DNA from: Mesostigma viride
Taxonomy: Eukaryota > Streptophyta > Mesostigmatophyceae > Mesostigmatales > Mesostigmataceae
Assembly: GCA_009746045.1 (NCBI GenBank)
Contig: RPFO01000214.1
Span: 1 to 30,504, forward strand
DNA: 30,504 bases
Direction: 5' to 3'
The translations under genes and the position numbers were made by a program. Under the pieces are notes generated by a model. That model made no database searches and was not told the DNA's origin. It was given only the letters and a program-made list of their open reading frames with translations. Positions 28,001 to 30,504 of the stretch are shown here, one piece after another. The number at the start of each line of letters is the position of its first letter. Within the stretch, counting starts at the first letter, position 1.

Positions 28001-28716
28001 CGCTTCCGACGCGGTTTTCTCTCCGTTGGCCGCTTGCAACTCCAGTTCGGCAATGTGGTTCTCGAGAGATGTCTTCTCCGTGTTTAGTGATGTTATGGCA
28101 TCGTTGAGACGCGCGATTTCGGCGGTTTTTGACTCCATATCCGAACGAACGCGCTGAAGAAACTCTTTTGTTACTCTCTTTCAAACGATTCAATTGTTCA
28201 GCGGTTGAGCGGTTTCGGACCTGGCATCGTCTCTCTCTCCCATTACCCTGGCCAATTGTTGGTTATGATCATTCAACAATTGCTGTTTAACTTCCTTGAA
28301 TTCTTTCGTGACTCTTACTCGCTCGGCATCCACTTTGTCATCTGTTTCCGTTCGCGCAAGGACGGCGATTTCAAGCATCTCATTGCGATATTTTTCCTCC
28401 ATTGCATCGAGTTGTTTTTTATACTCTGCGTTCGCGGCAGCGACCGCGGCCGTCGATGCGTTCTTTTTCCGTCGTATAGTGGGTCGCTGTCATCCCGGCC
28501 ACGACGGACTTGTGTCGCGTCGTCATCGGAATCCGCGACGTCGACCTCCTCGCTCTTGATCATGTCCAGATCGGACGGACGGTGCCAAGGGTCATAAGCG
28601 CGCACCCCGTTGACGACCCCTCCGATGAGGAAGTCGTCCGAGGGTCGGAACCAGTGTGCATCATAATGCGTGAGGGGTATTACTATACGGTTCGTTCTTT
28701 TTATCCGCGCGAACAT
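25041..28716 (-). CDS. Very large coiled-coil protein (~1,220 aa); frame broken at about five sites
   Basis: Coding sense continues on the minus strand from ATG 28716 (MFARIKRTNRIVIPLTHYD) to the TAA at 25041. It passes through frame changes near 28464 (T run), 28195, 27830, 26415 (T run) and 25725 (A run). Residues ~1-80 are globular or acidic; ~80-820 are an almost unbroken coiled coil rich in Glu, Lys, Arg and Gln heptads. A hydrophobic Ala/Leu/Met patch follows (KALAIIAPLLLQAAASSMGMGG, around 25940-26010), then a Pro/Asn/Gln-rich segment and a C-terminal helical part with RIQPYVMGIV and PYLRTLGETASIIQTV. No family is recognised. A scaffold, fibre or virion-associated role is inferred from the architecture. 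Confidence 0.75.
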
Positions 28717-28741
28717 CCGCGCTTCTCGCGAGGAGCCCGAT

Positions 28742-29290
28742 ATGACATGTGACGGGTCCTGTATCCGTCGCTCCGTCTGCGCGTCTTGTCGCCCTCGTTT
28801 CCGCCACGTGTCCAGAGTCCGAGAGAGAGGGGTCCCGGACTTCGCGCTCGCGTGCGATCGGGTCGGCGTCTCGCCTCTGGACGGCGCCGATCTGATGCTC
28901 AAGTATCTCTGCCGCACGTGCTCGACGCCCGTCGACCTCGTGACGTATGTGACGCGAGCTCTCATCGCGACCGCGTCCTTCCAGGACGGGTTCGAGGAGA
29001 TTTTGAGGAGGTACCACTCCCGCGACAACTACAACGCCGTCACGGACGACATCTGCGCCGTGGCGTCCTTTTGGCGGTTCTGGGAGTCCCAAAGGCTCGC
29101 GACGCGAGCGACCGTCGCCGACCAATGCGCCGAAGCCGTCGTCGCCGCTAGGACAGCGAGGCCCGTCCCATCGCTGGCCCGTCTCTGCGTCCCGCGCTTG
29201 TCGACCGCCGATCTGGCGGCGCGCGAATGTACGGCTTGGCGTGACCTCGGCGTCGTACGCGTCCGTCTCCTCGTGCAGTTTTCGGCGTAA
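28742..29290 (+). CDS. Unknown Cys-rich protein, up to 182 aa
   Basis: ATG 28742 (MTCDGSCIRRSVCASCRPRF). N-terminal Cys pairs (C-x3-C, C-x2-C) and a second CRTC suggest a zinc-binding start; the middle is helical (DLVTYVTRALIATASF, DICAVASFWRFWESQ). Up to ~29150 the coding sense is good. After that it meets the convergent gene, and the 3' part to 29290 could be an artefact of a frame break. A stop in another frame at 29149-29151 would make the two genes end on the same CTAG, as a TTAA does for the pair at 22664-22667. Confidence 0.6.
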   Translation: MTCDGSCIRRSVCASCRPRFRHVSRVRERGVPDFALACDRVGVSPLDGADLMLKYLCRTCSTPVDLVTYVTRALIATASFQDGFEEILRRYHSRDNYNAVTDDICAVASFWRFWESQRLATRATVADQCAEAVVAARTARPVPSLARLCVPRLSTADLAARECTAWRDLGVVRVRLLVQFSA

Positions 29291-29697
29291 CAGATATCGC
29301 ATGTGAGCGACGAACGGCGGCGTTGTGTACGCCGCGCTGCCGTACGGACTCCACAGGTCTTCCATGATGTCGAACGTCTCCACGTCGAACCCCGCGCAAC
29401 ACGCGCGGACGGACCGGATGGTACTTGGATCGACCTCTTCCCGTCGCGGCGGAACAAACAGGTACTTGCGGTACCGCGGAACCTGCACGCGTCTTTCAAC
29501 AGTTGTCCGAGTCCGGTCGTCCATTCCCGCGCCCTCACGGACGTCCACGAGCGCGGAGACAGGGTCGTGCACGACCGCCGACCCGAACGTGGCGTCAGTT
29601 GATCCTATGACGCACAGGATCCGGCGGGAAATGTCGGCTCGGACGAGAGACACGCGGCAAGACGTCCAGTTCCCACTGTTGGATCGTCTCGGCCATT
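29148..29697 (-). CDS. Unknown protein; frame broken
   Basis: ATG 29697 (MAETIQQWELDVLPR). Within ~45 bases the sense passes to another frame with LVRADISRRILCVIG, VQVPRYRKYLFVPP, ACCAGFDVETFDIMEDLW and FVAHMRYLLRRKLHEE. This continues to about 29215, where the overlap with the convergent gene makes the end unclear; the stop at 29148 is in a third frame. No family is recognised. Divergent with the membrane protein at 29721, 23 bases away. Confidence 0.5.
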
Positions 29698-29720
29698 TTA
29701 TCGCTTCCTAATGATACAAT

Positions 29721-29958
29721 ATGTCTCGCTTCGGTGTCGTGCTCGTGGAAGCGCTCGTGGTGTCGGCGGCGATGACGGGAGTCATGGCCCGCGCGACATC
29801 TTCACAAGAAACACGACGAGGAGTCCGCGGCCAAGGAGAACGGCGTCTTCCTGCAAGTGGCGGTTTCTGCGGCCCTGCTCCACGTCTTGTTCGAGGCCAT
29901 GGGGTGGAACCGCAAGTTTTGCGTGCGAATGGGCGCGACCGGGCGATTATCGCCGTAA
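29721..29958 (+). CDS. Small membrane protein, ~79 aa; frame broken
   Basis: ATG 29721 (MSRFGVVLVEALVVSAAMTG). Near 29790 the coding sense moves to another frame, where LHKKHDEESAAKENGVF and VAVSAALLHVLFEAMG, then NRKFC, end at TAA 29956-29958. A hydrophobic start, a charged loop and a C-terminal membrane segment followed by an aromatic/Cys tail are the layout of small giant-virus membrane proteins. The membrane topology is clear; function is unknown. Confidence 0.65.
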
Positions 29959-29961
29959 GGG

Positions 29962-29968
29962 AGTATAA
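29962..29968 (+). promoter_or_regulatory. TATA-like promoter (AGTATAA)
   Basis: 6 bases before the ATG at 29975, overlapping little else. Confidence 0.45.
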
Positions 29969-29974
29969 GGATCG

Positions 29975-30277
29975 ATGATTCTACCGCACTCTTCGCGGTC
30001 CTGCTCGTGCTGTCCATCTGGGTCGCGTCGACCGCGATCGATTCCCGACCGGCCCGACGTGCTTCTAAAAGGAACGTTGTGCGACGGGACTCGCGTCGTA
30101 CTGCGTTCCGACAAACCTCATAGGTACGTTCCACTGGAAGATGACGTCATCCAATACGACACGACGACCCGACTCGGATGTGTCGTCCTCTTCCTACTCG
30201 TCGTCATCCTGGCCGTCGGATGGCGGATGTGGTTCCGCCCTCCTCGCAATAAAAGCGTGCAGAACTGGATGGCCTGA
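29975..30277 (+). CDS. Two-span membrane protein, ~100 aa; frame broken
   Basis: The frame from ATG 29975 to TGA 30275-30277 has a good C-terminal half: a soluble part (LCDGTRVVLRSDKPHRYVPL), then the membrane segment CVVLFLLVVILAVGWRMWF. Its first ~25 codons (MILPHSSRSCSCC) lack coding sense, but another frame over 29976-30045 encodes ALFAVLLVLSIWVASTAI, a typical signal anchor. The real protein therefore probably begins at this ATG with a frame change right after it and another near 30045. Likely located in the virion or host membrane. Confidence 0.6.
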   Translation: MILPHSSRSCSCCPSGSRRPRSIPDRPDVLLKGTLCDGTRVVLRSDKPHRYVPLEDDVIQYDTTTRLGCVVLFLLVVILAVGWRMWFRPPRNKSVQNWMA

Positions 30278-30278
30278 T

Positions 30279-30320
30279 CCTCTCTCTCTCTCTCTCTCTC
30301 TCACTCTCTCTCTCTCTCTT
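30279..30320. repeat. CT-dinucleotide microsatellite
   Basis: About 40 bases of CT repeat with one CA break, directly upstream of the last gene. It may serve as a leader or be a polymorphic tract. Confidence 0.8.
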
Positions 30321-30325
30321 CGAGG

Positions 30326-30504
30326 ATGAACGGCGTGCCCCAATACATCTACCAAAAAGAGATCGAGCTGGCGATCGCCCGTCGCAAGAAACAGCGACGT
30401 CTCACGAGGATCGCGCAACTCCACGCGCTCGACGACCAACGGTCTCGGCGTGCGTGTTCTCGCCGCGACCTACGCCCCGTGGAACTCCACCCTTCCTTAG
30501 CCCT
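30326..30504 (+). CDS. Start of an unknown basic protein, cut by the window edge
   Basis: ATG 30326 opens a frame (MNGVPQYIYQKEIELAIARR) that stays open to the right edge, 59 codons. The N-terminus is helical and strongly basic (RRKKQRRLTRIAQL). Another frame would end with a TAG at about 30498-30500, so the true end is uncertain. No family is recognised. Confidence 0.5.
   Translation, partial: MNGVPQYIYQKEIELAIARRKKQRRLTRIAQLHALDDQRSRRACSRRDLRPVELHPSLA

Noticed and set aside
1-30504. tRNA genes, rRNA, CRISPR arrays, bacterial ribosome-binding sites
   Set aside because: None was found on reading either strand; repeats here are not spacer-like.

Overview
The window reads as part of the genome of a nucleocytoplasmic large DNA virus (giant virus), or of such a genome integrated in a host. 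Genes are tightly packed on both strands, without introns, mostly GC-rich, and many have a TATA-like element 8-20 bases before the ATG. The recognisable families fit this: a VLTF-2/A1L-like late transcription factor with an FCS-type zinc finger, KilA-N proteins (one fused to a PD-(D/E)XK nuclease), a NifS-like cysteine desulfurase, a GNAT-like acetyltransferase, SprT-like metalloproteases, ADP-ribosyltransferase-fold proteins, a viral CxH zinc-binding protein and many small membrane proteins. No tRNA, rRNA, CRISPR array or bacterial-style operon was seen. The host cannot be told from the sequence.

Layout. 1-4349 (minus): two very large helical proteins, the first running off the left edge. 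4374-7481: small unknown genes, a 54-residue basic protein, a GNAT-like protein and two unknown helical proteins. 7518-9860 (minus): VLTF-2-like factor, an unknown protein and an acidic protein. 9861-11043: no genes; a ~614-bp palindrome followed by a 215-bp direct repeat. 11044-13111: tandem KilA-N paralogs. 13250-13690: a 124-bp GC-rich repeat. 13743-21952: a zinc-binding protein, then ART, a membrane protein, an unknown protein, SprT-like, SprT-like, ART. 21995-23798: small membrane proteins and an unknown protein. 23914-25075: NifS-like. 25041-28716 (minus): one ~1,220-codon coiled-coil protein. 28742 to the end: unknown and membrane proteins, the last running off the right edge.

Many genes are interrupted by single-base frame changes, about 20 in 30 kb, several exactly in homopolymers. 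This looks more like uncorrected long-read error than gene decay, so such genes are annotated here as one locus with the break described; no repaired sequence is given.

Three families are present as pairs within 11 kb (KilA-N, ART, SprT-like), next to repeats. The ART/SprT/SprT/ART cluster, with one ART carrying an ExE motif and the other QxE, is the best candidate for an undescribed system.
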